From positions 9,207,001 to 9,271,000 of the forward strand of contig JAVTVX010000034.1 of NCBI GenBank assembly GCA_033439265.1: a stretch of 64,000 nt of DNA, given 5' to 3'. Of the stretch, positions 47,891 through 60,733 are shown piece after piece. Origin of the DNA: Dillenia suffruticosa (Eukaryota > Streptophyta > Magnoliopsida > Dilleniales > Dilleniaceae). The notes below the pieces were generated by a model that saw only the letters and a program-made list of their open reading frames with translations, searched no databases and was not told where the DNA came from. Position 1 is the stretch's first letter; the number at the start of each line of letters is the position of its first letter. Made by a program: the position numbers and the translations under genes.

Positions 47891-48504
47891 GGATATTATG
47901 TGATATAAATTTTTTTTTATTATTTATTATCTTTCCTTCACATTTTTCTAATAATAATAAAATAATATATAATAACAATTTAAAATAATAAATATAATAA
48001 ATTTTTTTATTTATACCACCAACCTAAAATAATATTAATTAAAAATAATAAATATGATAATTTTTAATAAAATAAAAAATAATAAAATACAACTTTAAAA
48101 TAAAATAATATATTAATTAAAAAATATATTACTATTATATTTTGATTTCTTCTTTTTTCTTTTATTTTATTATTTTATTATTCTCTTTCATCTTTATTTT
48201 ATTTTTTTAATCCATAGTTTAAAAATGGATTACGACATCTCAAAAATATAAAATTATAATTATCAATAAATTATAATATATTAATAATTTAAAAAATCTA
48301 TATATTTAATCACAAAATATTTTTATTCATTTGAATATATAAGAAATTTCAATATAATTATTATATATAAGAAATTTCAATAATGAGAATAGAAAGGAAA
48401 AAAAAAACCCAAAAATAGAGATGAGAGTAAGAGGAAAGAAAAAAAAAGTGAGAATAGAAAACAAATGAGGAGGAAAAAAGAAAAAATAAATAATATCACA
48501 CAAC

Positions 48505-48575
48505 ACAGCGGTGGTGCAGTGGTGATATGTTTTCTGTTCAAATCGGAGGTCCAAGGTTCGATCGAATCCCTTCAA
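48505..48575 (+). other. tRNA-like module, right, of CACTA 1
   Basis: A-box-like GCGGTGGTGCAGTGGT (48508-48523) and B-box-like GGTTCGATCGAATCCC (48555-48570), 47 bp apart. The reverse complement occurs in CACTA 2 at about 60005-60070. It faces outward, into the adjacent GC-rich block. Confidence 0.5.
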
Positions 48576-48609
48576 CAGCATTTTATCATGTTTTTTTAGT
48601 ATTAAAACA

Positions 48610-48830
48610 ATGAAGGGTGGGCGCCCGTGCATGCATGCGCGGGCGCCCAGGCAGGCAGGCTCGGGCGCTCGCGCAGGCACGCCCCAGTAGGCGCGGGCGC
48701 CAGTGCCCCAGCAGGCGCGGGCGCGCAGGCAGGCGTGCACAGGGCGCGGGTGCCCAGGCAGGTAGGCGCCCATGCGTGCATGCACCGGCGCCCGCCCAGG
48801 CTCGCGCCCAGTATGTCCTGACGGATTAAT
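48610..48830. repeat. GC-rich block, right arm of CACTA 1
   Basis: Very GC-rich with irregular GGCAGGC / GGCGCGGGCGCC repeats. Counterpart of 59836-59970 in CACTA 2. Overlapping Ala/Arg/Gly-rich open frames in several frames are typical of GC-rich repeats, not of a gene. Confidence 0.75.
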
Positions 48831-49840
48831 ATTTAATTAAAAAATTTGTATTATTGAATAAAATAATACAAATAAAATAAAATTACCTACACAATAATAA
48901 AAAATATTAAATCAAACAAAAAAAGAAAAAAAATTAATTAAAAAATATATATAATTTAAATAAAATAAAATATATGGTTTTTTTAATAATTAAATAATAT
49001 TATTCTTCTAAAAAAATGAAATATAATATAATAAAATAAAATGTAAATTAAAATATTATAAAATAATAATATGATTTGTAAATATAAATTAATAAAATAA
49101 AATTCTAATTAAAAAAAGATTAAATTTAGCGACGGATTTCCAAATCCATCGCTGAAATTATAAAAATAAAATAAAAATAAAAATAAAATAAAAATAAAAT
49201 AAAATTCTAATTAAAAAAAGATTAAATTCAGCGCCAGATTTTGGAATCCTTCGCTAATTCAGCGACGGATTTTCATCCATCGCTAAATTACCAACGAATA
49301 AATTTCGTCGTTGCTAAATTAATTTTTTAATTTAAATATTATATTAATATTATATTTTATTTAATTATATATAAAAAACTTAGCGACGAATTGGGATTTT
49401 CGTCTAGCGATGGAAAACAAATCTATCACTAAATTAATTTTTAACTTAAATAGAACATATTAATAAAATAAAAAGAAAAATAAAAAAAATAAAATTCTAT
49501 TTAAAAAAGATTAAATTTTGTGACGGATTTTAAATCCGTGACAAAATTTAGTCATGAAATATTATTCGTCGTTATTTAGCGACGAAATTTGCAACGAAAA
49601 TTTTTTTGTCACTAATTAGCGACGAATTTAGCATGAAAATATTTTCGTCACTAATTAGCGACGAATTTTGTTACGAATGATGTGTCCGTCGCTAATTTAG
49701 CCATGACTTCTTTTTCATCACAAATTTTGTGACAAATTAGCGACGAAAAAGTTTTTATCGCTAAATTCATCGCAAATATAGCGACGAATTTTTTCTGTCG
49801 CAAAAATCCATGACTAAAACCGTGTTTTATTATAGTGCAA

Positions 49841-50830
49841 TCACTTGGTTTGATTTGACATCCTAAAAAACAATAGTATTGGGGTCAAAGACAACCTTAC
49901 AATCTACATATTTGTTGATTTTGCTAACGGACATAAGGTTAGAGGTGAATTATGGAGTATATAAGGTTTTAGTTTTTATCCACGTAATTCCACTTCTCTT
50001 ATGTTTTCAATTTTTAGATTATTTTCATTAGCTACTTTAACTATTTTGTGATTTGATAGGGATCTAGGTTTTTTGATTTTCCTCCTATCCGTAACTATGT
50101 GATAGTCACAATCAGAATATGTTACCCATTTTTTGAAATTTGAGTTTGAGTTAGTACTTTACTGGGAGAGGTGTCTCAGCTAGCATGGGGAGGAGCCCTT
50201 TTTGGCTTCAAATGAGGATGTTGAATCCAATACTTTTCTTTGACATATCCGGTTTTGTTTTTTTTTTTCTTTAGTATGCACATGTTGTTGGGTGAGACAT
50301 TTTTGATTCTTGCACCTTTTTACCCTGGCCTTCTCAACTTCAGTAGCAAAACCAAGTACTTCTATTCTAGAGTGCTTTGGTTCATCTAACGTCATATTTG
50401 TGGCAGATCTTTGAATTATGAACTGGATTTCTTGGTAGGATGGGTACTGTTTCATTCTCAATATCTCTTGTCAGATATTGAGAAATTCTTCTCTAAGAGA
50501 ATTGAGTAAGCTGAAAGATTTATCCTCATCTGTTTGTTGTTGAATAATCTTGAGATCGGTAGTGATAGGACGCAAGGATTCAAACTCGTTCCGTAGATCC
50601 TCACATTCTTTAAAGAGTTGTGATTGTGATTTGTCCTACTTCTTCACGCTAGAGATTTTTCTTTTTTACTTCAAATATTTTGCCCAAATTTGATTGTTGT
50701 CCATAAGAGCTAAACATTTGATCCCATAAGGACTAAGAGTTTGGAGCATAAGTCACCATATTCCTGTGAACTTGGTCCATTGAGCTGGATATCAGGAGAA
50801 ACACTTGGTTGTCTCTTATCTTCCATGCTT
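49841..50830 (-). pseudogene. Copia gag and start of pre-integrase, with stops
   Basis: Gag opens near 50825 with MEDKRQPSV...PDIQLNG, the early copia gag signature, and continues through ILRMKQYPSYQEIQFIIQR (50400-50470). A degraded zinc-knuckle-like Cys/His area lies near 50280-50330. Toward 49841 comes a pre-integrase patch ending in the copia motif before the ...IG-x-R...L step, where the CACTA insertion interrupts it. Multiple stops. Confidence 0.75.
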
Positions 50831-51010
50831 TATATTTGGGACGATTTGGAGACATTTCAAGGATGTGATCAAGAAGATTTCAAGAATTTAGTATTTTCTT
50901 GATGCTTGGTGCCTATTGGAAGTAGCTAGAAGAATTTAGAATAGTAAGAGATTGAGAGACAAGTGATTCACTCAAATTTGGCTCAGAAGAAAACATTGTG
51001 ATCTCTTTTT

Positions 51011-51022
51011 GCCCTTATACCA
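51011..51022 (-). other. Copia primer-binding site
   Basis: The minus strand reads TGGTATAAGGGC directly after the 5' LTR. It matches the initiator tRNA-Met complement TGGTATCAGAGC at 10 of 12 positions. Confidence 0.8.
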
Positions 51023-51689
51023 TGTCAAAATTTTAGAAGAAATAGAAGAGCAATAATGTAGAACATACTTATTTTATTGACTATAAAGAAGGCTTTGCAA
51101 CCAGGGACGATTGCCCTTTCAAGGAAGCAAAGAAGAATGAATGAGAGAAAGCTAGAATAGGAGAAGAATGTTCTTTCATGCTTCCCAACCATCTAGAAAC
51201 CTCTATTTATAACCCAAAGCACCTTACTAGCCAGTACACACAAGAAAATAGCTGTTAGACACAAACAAAGAGTGAGGGAGACTTACTAGCAATTGAAAAG
51301 TACAACTGTACATTTCAACATTCCAACAGCTAGTTTTTTGAATTTTTGGGCAGCAAATTGCCCATTATACCCTTACTTGGTTGGACTACCTCTTGGGCCG
51401 TGAATGGGGCTCTTTGGGTCTTTTTTGAGTGCACTTTTAAGCTTCCAAACCATATTTGAATGTTGCTCCTTGGACCAGCCCTTCTAGACTTACATTTTGC
51501 TCATTTTTGGTCCAATATTCAGGGAAGTTTTCTGGACAGATCCTCTCTTTTCGAGCTGGTTCGGAGTATTGTAGCACTTTAATTCTGTGGTTTAAAGAGA
51601 TTAAAAGGGTTGAGATACAATGAGCAATGGAGACATATTTGCGGTCTTTCTAAGATGAACATGTTTGATAATCTTCCGTCTTTTCAGTA
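51023..51689 (-). repeat. 5' LTR of the copia element
   Basis: 667 bp, homologous to 43687-44336. The outer terminus has mutated (TTTTCAGTA for TTTTCAACA). Differences from the 3' LTR are spread over the full length, including several small indels, so the element is not recent. Confidence 0.9.
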
Positions 51690-53486
51690 TAATAGTGATT
51701 TGGGAGGATGTTGAGGAGATCGAGAGTAGTTCGTGGAGGTAATAGAAGAATTGGTTGACGAGGGAGTTGAAAGTCCAAGGCAAGGTTTTGATGTGTGCTC
51801 GAAATGTAATTACCAATAGGTTTAGAGGTTGTCAGCTAGTTAATGCCACTTGCTCAGCTAGAAATTTTTGGGGCAATTGTTGAAATAGAAGGTTCTCTAA
51901 TAAGATCGGCAGTTCATGAATCAATTAAGTTTTTTTGAAGTTGATGGGTTCTATTCAAGAAATTGAAGAAATTGCTCAAATATGCTACCACGAACCAATT
52001 TTTTCATTCACCAAGTCCGATCGTGGAGAGATTTCATTTGATTGGAGGCTTGAATTCACGGATATCATAGAAAACTACTTTCAATGTTCATAGAAAACAC
52101 TAATAAGGTTTTAATAATGCTTGATGAAATTAGAAGCTACTAAAATTGCTTCCAATGCTCAAAAGCTACTAGGAGTTCTTGTCAACGTGAACACCATTGA
52201 TTATGCGGTTAAAAAAGTAACTCGTTGCCTTCACTTAATAAGTGAACCTTCTTTGTTACCATATACAATAGGCATATGCCTTTAGGTCATTTTTTTTCCC
52301 GATTTGAGCCAATGCAACATATGATTTGTTTATTTATTCAATTGAAGTGCTCTTGGCTCATATTTGACCAGAAACTCTGGCATCGCTTTCTCCTTGCGCC
52401 GCTTCATGAAACAAACATTTTCTCTTATTTCACATTGCTTCATCCTATATATATTACATCTTTCCTCGATAATAAGCATGTTAGGGTTGTAACCTTAATA
52501 TTTTTGCTATATTCATTCCTATCCAATTGCATAAACCTTGAAATTTTATCTCCATCTCCTTTTTGATCGTCCTTGTCACTTTTTTTTGTTCTCTTGGTTG
52601 CAATTTTGACACACGTTAATGAACCACTAAGATTTTGGCAAAGTCTGAAATCAGATTCATTCTTGAGGTTTGAGAATATTTATTTTTTTGTATTATTTTC
52701 AAATAATGATTTTGCTTTTTATATTAGTTATTAATTGATTGAGTTTTGAATATAATTTTTTAGTGTGATTGGATTACATTATTGCTCCAATCTCAAAAAA
52801 AAAAAAAAAAATTAAAACATTGAATTAGATTTTTCGAGTTACTAGCATTTTCTGTAGATATGTTGGAAGATTTTGATATCATAAGATGGTATCCCCGTAT
52901 TAGTGTTTTCTCATGTGGACCAGATTTAAAGAAAACTACTTTCAACTTTTATTTGGATAAAATATTTGCATCAACCAAAGATAGACAACCATTCAAAACA
53001 CCAACTTGAAAGTTGTCTCAATGCAAGCAAAATCAGCAGCTCAGCTCGAATGAAGTGCAATTAGATGAAATTACTCCACAAGTCAAAACTACTCTGTGAA
53101 GCCTTCTATGCACCAAACATTTACATGGTTAATCAAGAAGTGAACAAGGTGCCTTCTTCAAGGTTTTCCCTGATCCACTTTCTAAAATGTATCTTTTCAA
53201 TGAATCTCATTTGTATGAATTTTCTTATAAAAAATTGGAACTACCGTATCAATCCTTTTGATGAAGAATAGCTATCTTTTGCATTTTTCATATGCTTCAC
53301 CTTCTTCCCATACGAAATCATGTGTTTGAGAATTGTCTATATACTAAATAAGAAAAAAAAAGGAAAATCTTTGTTTATTATATTCTTGCATATGCTAAAA
53401 AAGATAAAGTCAAATATTTTAAAAAATTTTGTAGAGAAAGTTAATAATAATATTATATTGAATACATAGAGTTGCTATGCTGAATG

Positions 53487-53523
<37 letters not shown>

Positions 53524-53770
53524 TAAGTCCCAAATAACAAAGTAGGGAACTGATGGCTCAGTGTCCTACATGGAAATGGAGTGTTAATACAAAGAAGGCA
53601 ACAGATATTTTTTTTCCCTTAAATCAAAATGGATTTAAAGTAAAAATAGAATTCAAATATTCTAGTGGAAATTCTTTATACATTGACCCTTGGAAATACT
53701 CATTGAATGTTAAAATCTTTTGATCTGTACCGTCTAGTTTTTGGAATAAAATAGTGACCATTCGATCCAA
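51690..53770. other. Intergenic, no gene recognised
   Basis: Includes an A17 run at 52795-52811 and an (AT)n tract at 53490-53519. No conserved protein patch seen on either strand. Confidence 0.5.
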
Positions 53771-53779
53771 CAGCCAAAG

Positions 53780-54374
53780 TTCTTATAAATAAGGTGCACA
53801 CAAAACATTTATTTTCTCACAATAAAAGCAAGCCCCAGTTTTGTAGTCGAGCTAGATTCACCAAATGACATGAAGAAAAATAAGAAGAAGAACAAGCGAA
53901 GAAAGAACCATGTTCTTAAATCAATTTGGATATGATTGCATGAGCAATTTACCGACCCATTTGTAAATGGTGAGATTTCTTTGCACCCTTTTAATTTAAT
54001 TCTATAAGTTTATTTGTAATTTCTGTAATTACGTGTGTGAGATTGTCTTGATGAATAACGTTGCATTACATCGAATTTGCTTTTAGATTATCAGCACCAA
54101 TTTTGTAGACCAGAGACTCCACTTTCTTGCCTTCTACTTCCAAGCCTGGCTGGTCTCAAGGTTAATCCACAACTTTTACTAAAACTGGAAATCAGAGAAA
54201 TTGGTCCAGTTTTTACTCTAATTCCTTGCAATCTGCCTACAAATCAGAATGTTATCAATGAAGGTTCTTAGCACTCCTAAGGGGGCCATCGTGAGGTACT
54301 ACATCTTTAGGAAGCATACAAAGCTTGTTGCAGCTGACATTAATGCCAAAGATGTCAACATTATAATAGAATAA
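53780..54374 (+). other. Unrecognised gene-like stretch
   Basis: CTTATAAATAAGG (TATA-like, about 53784) is followed by a 21-codon Lys-rich frame (from 53869; MKKNKKKNKRRKNHVLKSIW), a plausible GT-AG intron around 53970-54086, and a 41-codon frame at 54249-54374 (VLSTPKGAIVRYYIFRKHTK within it). I do not recognise a product. It may be a decayed gene or chance. Confidence 0.25.
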
Positions 54375-56973
54375 AGATTGCATAAACTCTTTTTTAATGT
54401 ATTTATATGTTTGATTTGAGGTTTTTGGGATACTTTCATGGTTTAGACTTTATTCATTATATTTTGTTCCATTAAATTATGACCATGTGTTCAATTTCAT
54501 TACTCATTTAGACTCAAAATGAATTTTAAGAAACGAGGCAAACCAACAAAATTATGGCCTAGGAGAAGGCCACGACGATCCCCACAATGCAACTCTCGCA
54601 ACTCTCACATCCCCCTCCCCCCCCCACAGAAGACAAACAGAAGCCAATTTCCAACTAGGGGTACCAATTTGCTGAACTCAGCTCTACATCACCAGTCTTC
54701 CTGTTTTTCTTTGTCTTACAGATTGCATTGTGGTGCTCAGATTACCCATTTCACCCTTTGTTTTTCTCTGTTTCACCCCAACAAAACTTATCTACTTCGT
54801 GCTTGGCGAAGCTATATTTTTTCTTTAAAATAAGTGCAGGAGTAAGTTGTGATCAAATTCGACTCTTAGTTGTATGCAAGAGCTAGAGAAGAATCCCTAT
54901 TAAAGTGATTTACACGGTGGATATGCTGCCACGGTTGTGCAGCTTCAACTTTGACTTCTGATCTCTTCATTCCAATATGCAAGAGGAGACTATTGAATTT
55001 CCTAAATTAAAAGGACTGGGCTACATACAAAAATTGCTCAATCCATTGTAATTTTCTTTTGTGGGCATTTTCTCTTACTTTGTTAGCATCTCTGCCCATC
55101 TTGGTTTGGAAATGTTGTAGATGGGTGGCTTCTGTTTGTTCTACATTATCCCATTTCGCTTGTAAAAAAGAAATATATAGTGAATATTAGTGAATGAACA
55201 AATTTCTACTTCTATTATTGAAGAAGATTTGAGAAGACAATCTAATTGAGATTGAAGACAAACAAATCTAGGGTTTCAAAATCAATTTCCAGAAGAAAAG
55301 AAAGAAAAGTTGTGATCTTTAACAAATTTGATTAACACTTAAGGAAAAAAAGAGAAATCAAACCACAGATAACAAAATTAGGGATTCTATTCCCAATTTG
55401 CCATGTACTATACCATTTAGAAGGAATAAGAGAATGATTTCATTTTTTTCTTTCAAATGAGTAGAATGAACGTATACGTAGTCTGCTTACATAGACCTCA
55501 TTACATTAACCAGACTATTCACACTTAACTCCAAACCAGCTTTAACGAGTACTATTACTAACATATGCCCTTGTACATTATATTCAGCACAAAGACGCTG
55601 ATATTGCTCTAATTTCAGGTGCAAGAAGCTGCCAGTGGGCGAGTGGTAGGTCGGATGAAATCAGAAACATGCGACCAGATTCAGTCTCTGATAAAGTAGG
55701 GAAGCTCGTTACCTATAAGCTCTCTGAAAAGATAAAATCAGGAGAACGCATACAGACTATTTGATCAAAGACAACAAGAGCATCCTCAAAGATTTGAGAA
55801 ACCAGACTGGTATTTGACAATTACAATTAGAGAGAGAGAGAGAGAGAGAGAGATATGTAACACCCTTTTATCCAAAAAAATAAATAAAAGAAAAGAAAAT
55901 GTTTTGAATAAATCTCACCTTTGTTCCGGTTGGAGACGCCATCATTAGCAGCCGGAGAATGCTTGGGGGGATAACTTCCTAAAACAGTCAGCGGATACGG
56001 TATCATTAAAAAACAATAAAGAGAAAGAGAAAAATAGAGAAGAAAAAAGGTTTAAAATAATTCCACCTTTGGTAAAATGCTTATGCAATCTTTGAATTAA
56101 AACATCTCATCTTCTTCTTCCTCTTCGCCTTCTCCTTCTCCCTCTTTGGTCATTAACGTCTTCATATCATGAGAAAGCTTCACCTAGGTTTTGTGAAAAA
56201 AGGTTTATTGTGTTGTGCTTATTTATAGAATTAGAGTATTAGATCGGATGGTCTTCATTTCATCCGGCCAATATGGAAGAAATTTATTGGTCTGGACCGA
56301 CCAATCCTTGAATCCAAACATTATTACCATTTGATTGATAAATTAGGTTCACAATTTTAAAATTTAAAAGAAAATCTAAATGAAAATTATCTTAATCTAC
56401 GTTGTCATGGGTACAATGATGATCACAGAGGATTTGAATCACCGAATCTTTAAAATTAGAAACAAAATATCTGCCCTACCCAGGTTAAAACTTTTGTGGC
56501 TTCGAGGGTTATGAACAATATCTTAAACATGAATAATAGTTAGTTATTTTTTAAAATTATTATTTGATTGGTTTTGACATAAAATATACTTATTATTATG
56601 TAATATATTTTATAAAATATCTATGTGAACTAATTCATTCGCCGCATTTCACAAGTCAGACGTACCAAGTATTTGTAGAATTTTGTGATTTGCTTGTTTG
56701 GTGCATCCGAGGTAGTCACATTCATATACATGATCTCTTCAAATGATATGAGATTTTATAAGAATACAATGTTAGATCTTAATGAGTCTTATTTTCACCG
56801 AATCTCAACTTCCTAAATTTTCTATCCAAATTGGCAAGATCAGACTGAAATGTCTATCGAAAGACAAATTACATTCTTATTGGCATTTTATATTCTAACT
56901 ATGTCGATACAAAAATTTTTCTACGATTTTTGAGATGGGGATTGTCCCACCGGCAAATATACCACAAATTAAA
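54375..56973. other. Intergenic, with a possible spliced minus-strand transcript
   Basis: GA tract at 55830-55853. On minus, around 56190-55600, segments with acceptor/donor-like ends can be drawn (for example a 60-bp piece beginning GAAGTTATCCCCCCAAGCAT between TTTTAG and GTGAGA), but no long frame results. The open frame at 54519-54833 is unrecognised. Confidence 0.3.
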
Positions 56974-56986
56974 ATATGCTTATCGT

Positions 56987-57178
56987 ATCAACAGACGGTT
57001 GGTCTAGTAGAATGTGACATTAGGTCGTTTAACCAAGTTTTCAGATTTAACTCATGGTTTGGATATGAAAAAAACTATATTGGGAGGGTAGTCCCCTTAA
57101 TGGGTTACTGTAAGTTCCAAACTGTATTAGTCGGAATATAAAACCAAATATCAATTGGTATAACACAAAAAAATATAT
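56987..57178 (+). mobile_element. tRNA-derived SINE, copy 5, with 13-bp target duplication
   Basis: Head ACGGTTGGTCTAGTAGAATG aligns with the 40-kb copy's A-box region. Tail patches AGTCCCCTTAATGGGTTACT and CAAATATCAATTGGTATAAC also match, and it ends in an A-run plus AT repeat. Flanks ATATGCTTATCGT (56974-56986) and ATATACTTATCGT (57179-57191) differ at one position. Confidence 0.75.
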
Positions 57179-58089
57179 ATATACTTATCGTGAAGTATTC
57201 ACAAATTCTTTATAGAATTTTATTATTCTTTTCATACCAAATTTCCTAGATCTTCAAGAAAAGTATGTACATGAGACCTTCAAAATTTTCACACTAGTAT
57301 GGATAGTTTATATACAAAATGTAGTTTTTGCACTATACATTTATCAAAAAACCTTTTATATGATGCTAATGTATGAAATACTTCCCCAATTTACAATTTG
57401 TATATGAACTGTGGCCTCCATTGAACAGCCACTAATAAAATCATCATATTTTGAACACTACAAAAAATACGCTTTTAGTTCCAAATTTTCGCGACGGAAA
57501 AAATTCGTCACTATTTTGTGATGAAAACTTTTTCGTCGTTAATTTGCCACAAAATTTGTGACAAAAAAGAAGTCATGGTTAAATTAGCGACGGACATATC
57601 ATTCGTGGCTAAATTCGTCGTTAATTAGTGACGAAAACGTTTTCGTGACTAAATTTATCGTTAATTGGTAACAAAAAATTTTTCGTTGTAAATTTTGTCG
57701 CTAATTAGCGACGAATAATATTTCATGGCTAAATTTTACTACGGATACAGTTATCCATAACCAAATTTAGCGACAAAAAAAATTTGTGACAACTTTCGTC
57801 ATTAAATTTACCAATGAAAAAATTTCATGGTAAATTTTATCGCTAATTAGTTATAAAAATTTTCTGTTATTAAATTCATCGTTAATTAGTTACGAAAAAA
57901 TATTTGTCTCAAAATTTAGCAACGAACTCTAAAATTCATTACTAAATTCGTCACTAATTAACCATAAAAAAATATTTATAACTAAATTCGTCGCTAATTA
58001 ACCACAAAAAAGTATTCATGATTAAATTCGTTGCTAATTTATTATCTATATTTTAAAATTTAAAACTAATTTCGTAACTAAATTTTTTC

Positions 58090-58620
58090 TATGCTATATT
58101 AGGAAATATTTTCAACCGTATCCCCCGTTTTAATCAATTCTGAATAACGAAATTGAATTAAATATATAATAAATATTATAATTTTCACTAGAAAATTTAC
58201 AACAATAAATAATTCAATCAATTTGTAACAAACAATTTTCAATAAGTTGTGGTTGTGGAGCCATTTATGTTTTTCATCTTCTACATCCGTTTGCTTCTCT
58301 CATATAGTTCAATCGTATTTGAAAGTTCAATTGTTTATCTTCGTTTGTCATTGCCAAGAAAGATAAAAGATGATACATCCATATCCGATGATCCATCTTG
58401 TTTGCCAAGTAAATCAAACATTAGTTTTCAGAGAATGTAAATAATATACAGATGGCATGGATGGTTATTGATAGACGGCTATCCATTTTTAAACTAATTT
58501 ATGGATTCAAAAAAATAAAATAAAAATGAAAAAAAATAATAAAATAATAAAATAATAAAATAATAAAATAAAAGAAAAAAGAAGAAGAAGAAAACAAAAT
58601 ATAAAATGCAAATTCATATA
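58090..58620. other. Extra segment present only in CACTA 2
   Basis: Lies between subterminal-repeat clusters and has no counterpart in CACTA 1. It contains a 63-codon frame (58249-58440) with a hydrophobic start and a Ser/Asp-rich end that I do not recognise. It may be a captured host fragment or a remnant of the autonomous element. Confidence 0.4.
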
Positions 58621-59835
58621 AAAAAAAATTAAAATAGCGACGGATTTAGAAATCCATCGCTAAATTAGCAACGGATTGAGAAATCCGTCGGTAAGTTAAT
58701 AACGAATAAGGAATTCGTCGCTAATTTAGCGACGAATTTATATCCGTTGCTAACTTAACGACGAATTTTTATATCCATCGCTAACTTAGCGACGAATTTT
58801 AAATTCGTCGCTAAATTAGTGACGGATTCCAAATCTGTCGCAAAATTTAATCTTTTTTAATTAGAATTTTAGAATTTTTTATTTTTATTTTTATTTTATT
58901 AATATGTTATATTTAAATTAAAAATAAATTTAACGACGGATTTATTTTCCGTCGCTAAATTTAACGACTAAAATTCCAATAAGTCGCTAAATTTTTTATA
59001 TATAATTAAATAAAATAAAATATTAATATAATATTTAAATTAAAAAATTAATTTAGCGACGGATTTAGTGACGAATTTATATTCGTCGCTAATTTAGCGA
59101 TAAATTTTCATATCCGTCGCTAAATTAGCGACGGATTTCAAATCTTTCATTAAGTTTAATCTTTTTTTAATTAGAATTTTATTTTTTTTATTTTTTTTAT
59201 TTTTTTTATTAATTTATATTAACAAATCATATTATTATTTTATAATATTTTAATTTAACATTTTATTTTATTATATTATATTTCATTTTTTTAAAAGAAT
59301 AATATTATTTAAATTAAAAAAAAAAACCACATATTTTCTTTTATTTAAATTAAATTATTTAAAACCATATGAACAAATCAATTTTTCATGTTATAATATT
59401 TTAAAATAGCATTTTATTTTATTTTTTATATTTTATTTTTTATATTTTATTTTTCTAAGAATAATATTACTATATTTTTTAATTAATATATTATTTTATT
59501 TTAAATTAGTATTTTCTTATTTTTTATTTTATTAAATATGAAAATGTTTTTGGCGTGTTATTAAATTGTTGCTAAGAAAAAAAAGAAATTTGATTAAATT
59601 GGTATTAAAATAGAAAATTATTTTTGACGTGAAAATTTTTTTTGTGGAGTTATCATTAAATTAAATAGATAAATCTTGTAAATTATGTGGGTTTAGGGTT
59701 TTAGTTTTTTTTAAATTTATATAAAATTATATAATACTGATAATTATATAAATTATTAATTTAATATCATTACATTATTTAAAATAATAATATTAATAAT
59801 TTAAATTAATAAATTCATTTTATTATATTATTCAC

Positions 59836-59970
59836 AGGCGCCGGCCCATGCTGCCCACGCCACTGTGCAGGCAGGCGCATGCCACTGCATAGGCAGGCGC
59901 GCGACTCGTATGGACGCATAGGCGAGCACAGGCGCGGGCAGGCGCCAGCGAATGCACGCATGGACGCCCA
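59836..59970. repeat. GC-rich block, left arm of CACTA 2
   Basis: GGCAGGCGC-type irregular repeats; reverse-complement counterpart of 48610-48830. It sits just outside the left tRNA-like module. Confidence 0.7.
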
Positions 59971-60004
59971 TCCTTCATCTTTTTTTTTTAATCAAAAAAT
60001 GCTA

Positions 60005-60070
60005 TCGAAGGGATTTGAACTTTGGATTTCAGATTTAAATAGAAGATATGTCAACCACTGTACTGCTAAG
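60005..60070 (-). other. tRNA-like module, left, of CACTA 2
   Basis: On minus: A-box-like AGCAGTACAGTGGTTG (60052-60067) and B-box-like AAAGTTCAAATCCC (60010-60023). More decayed than its partner at 48505-48575. Faces outward. Confidence 0.45.
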
Positions 60071-60733
60071 TCTTGTGTGATAATATGTTTTTTATTTCTT
60101 TTTTCCTCCTGAATCTCATTTTTTTTTCTATTCTCATTTTTTTTTTCCTTCCTGCTTATCTTACTCACATCTCTATTTTGGGGTTTTTTTTTTCCTTTCT
60201 ATTCTCATTGAAATTTTTTATATATTCAAACAAATATATTTGAATAATAATTATATTGAATAATATGAATGAATTATGATTAGTTAATATTATATATTTT
60301 GAACGATAAATATTTTGTGATTAAATATATAGATTTTTTAAATTATTAATATATTATAATTTAAACTAATATTGATAATTATAATTTTATATTATTAAGA
60401 TGCCATTATTCATTTTTAAAATGAAAAAAATAAAAAAATAATAAAATAAAAGAAAAAAGAAGAAAACAAAATATATTATTAATATATTTTTAATTAATTT
60501 ATTATTTTATTTTTAATTAGTATTTTATTATTTTTTATTTTATTAAAAATTATCATATTTATTATTTTTAATTAATATTATTTTATATTGGTGGTTATAA
60601 CTTTTACAGATAATAACTAAAAAAAGTTATTATATTTATTATTTTAAATTGTTTTATATATTATTTTATTATTATTAGAAAAATATGAAAGAAAGATAAT
60701 AAATAAAAAAAAGTTGTATATCACATACTAACA

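Larger units (their letters stand above)
47192..49837. mobile_element. Non-autonomous CACTA transposon 1, nested in the copia element
   Basis: Starts CACTACAAAAAAAATAG and ends TTTTATTATAGTG, the terminal inverted repeat of CACTA (En/Spm) elements. The 3-bp target duplication CAA is exact on both sides. Both arms contain dozens of TTAGCGACGAAA / TTCGTCGCTAAA copies in both orientations, the transposase-binding subterminal repeats. No transposase is encoded, so movement depended on another element. The inside is symmetrical: GC-rich block, tRNA-like module facing left, A/T-rich centre, tRNA-like module facing right, GC-rich block. Confidence 0.9.
43687..51689 (-). mobile_element. Ty1/copia LTR retrotransposon, full-length but decayed
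   Basis: Two LTRs flank an internal region read on minus in the copia order: gag, pre-integrase, integrase, RT, RNase H. The primer-binding site, polypurine tract and 5-bp flanks TAACA/TAATA (one mismatch) complete it. Length is 8.0 kb, or about 5.36 kb without the nested CACTA element. LTR divergence, several stops and frameshifts indicate an old insertion. Confidence 0.93.

Noticed and set aside
48505..48575. A real tRNA gene in CACTA 1
   Set aside because: A- and B-box-like sequence is present but no complete cloverleaf could be drawn; it is tRNA-like only.
48617..48829. Overlapping Ala/Gly/Arg/Pro-rich open frames on both strands in the GC-rich block
   Set aside because: Open in several frames only because of GC-rich repeats; no domain, and the block is part of the CACTA family.
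55600..56200. Spliced minus-strand peptide gene
   Set aside because: Splice-like sites exist, but every combination I tried gives early stops, and the short peptides fit no known signalling-peptide motif.
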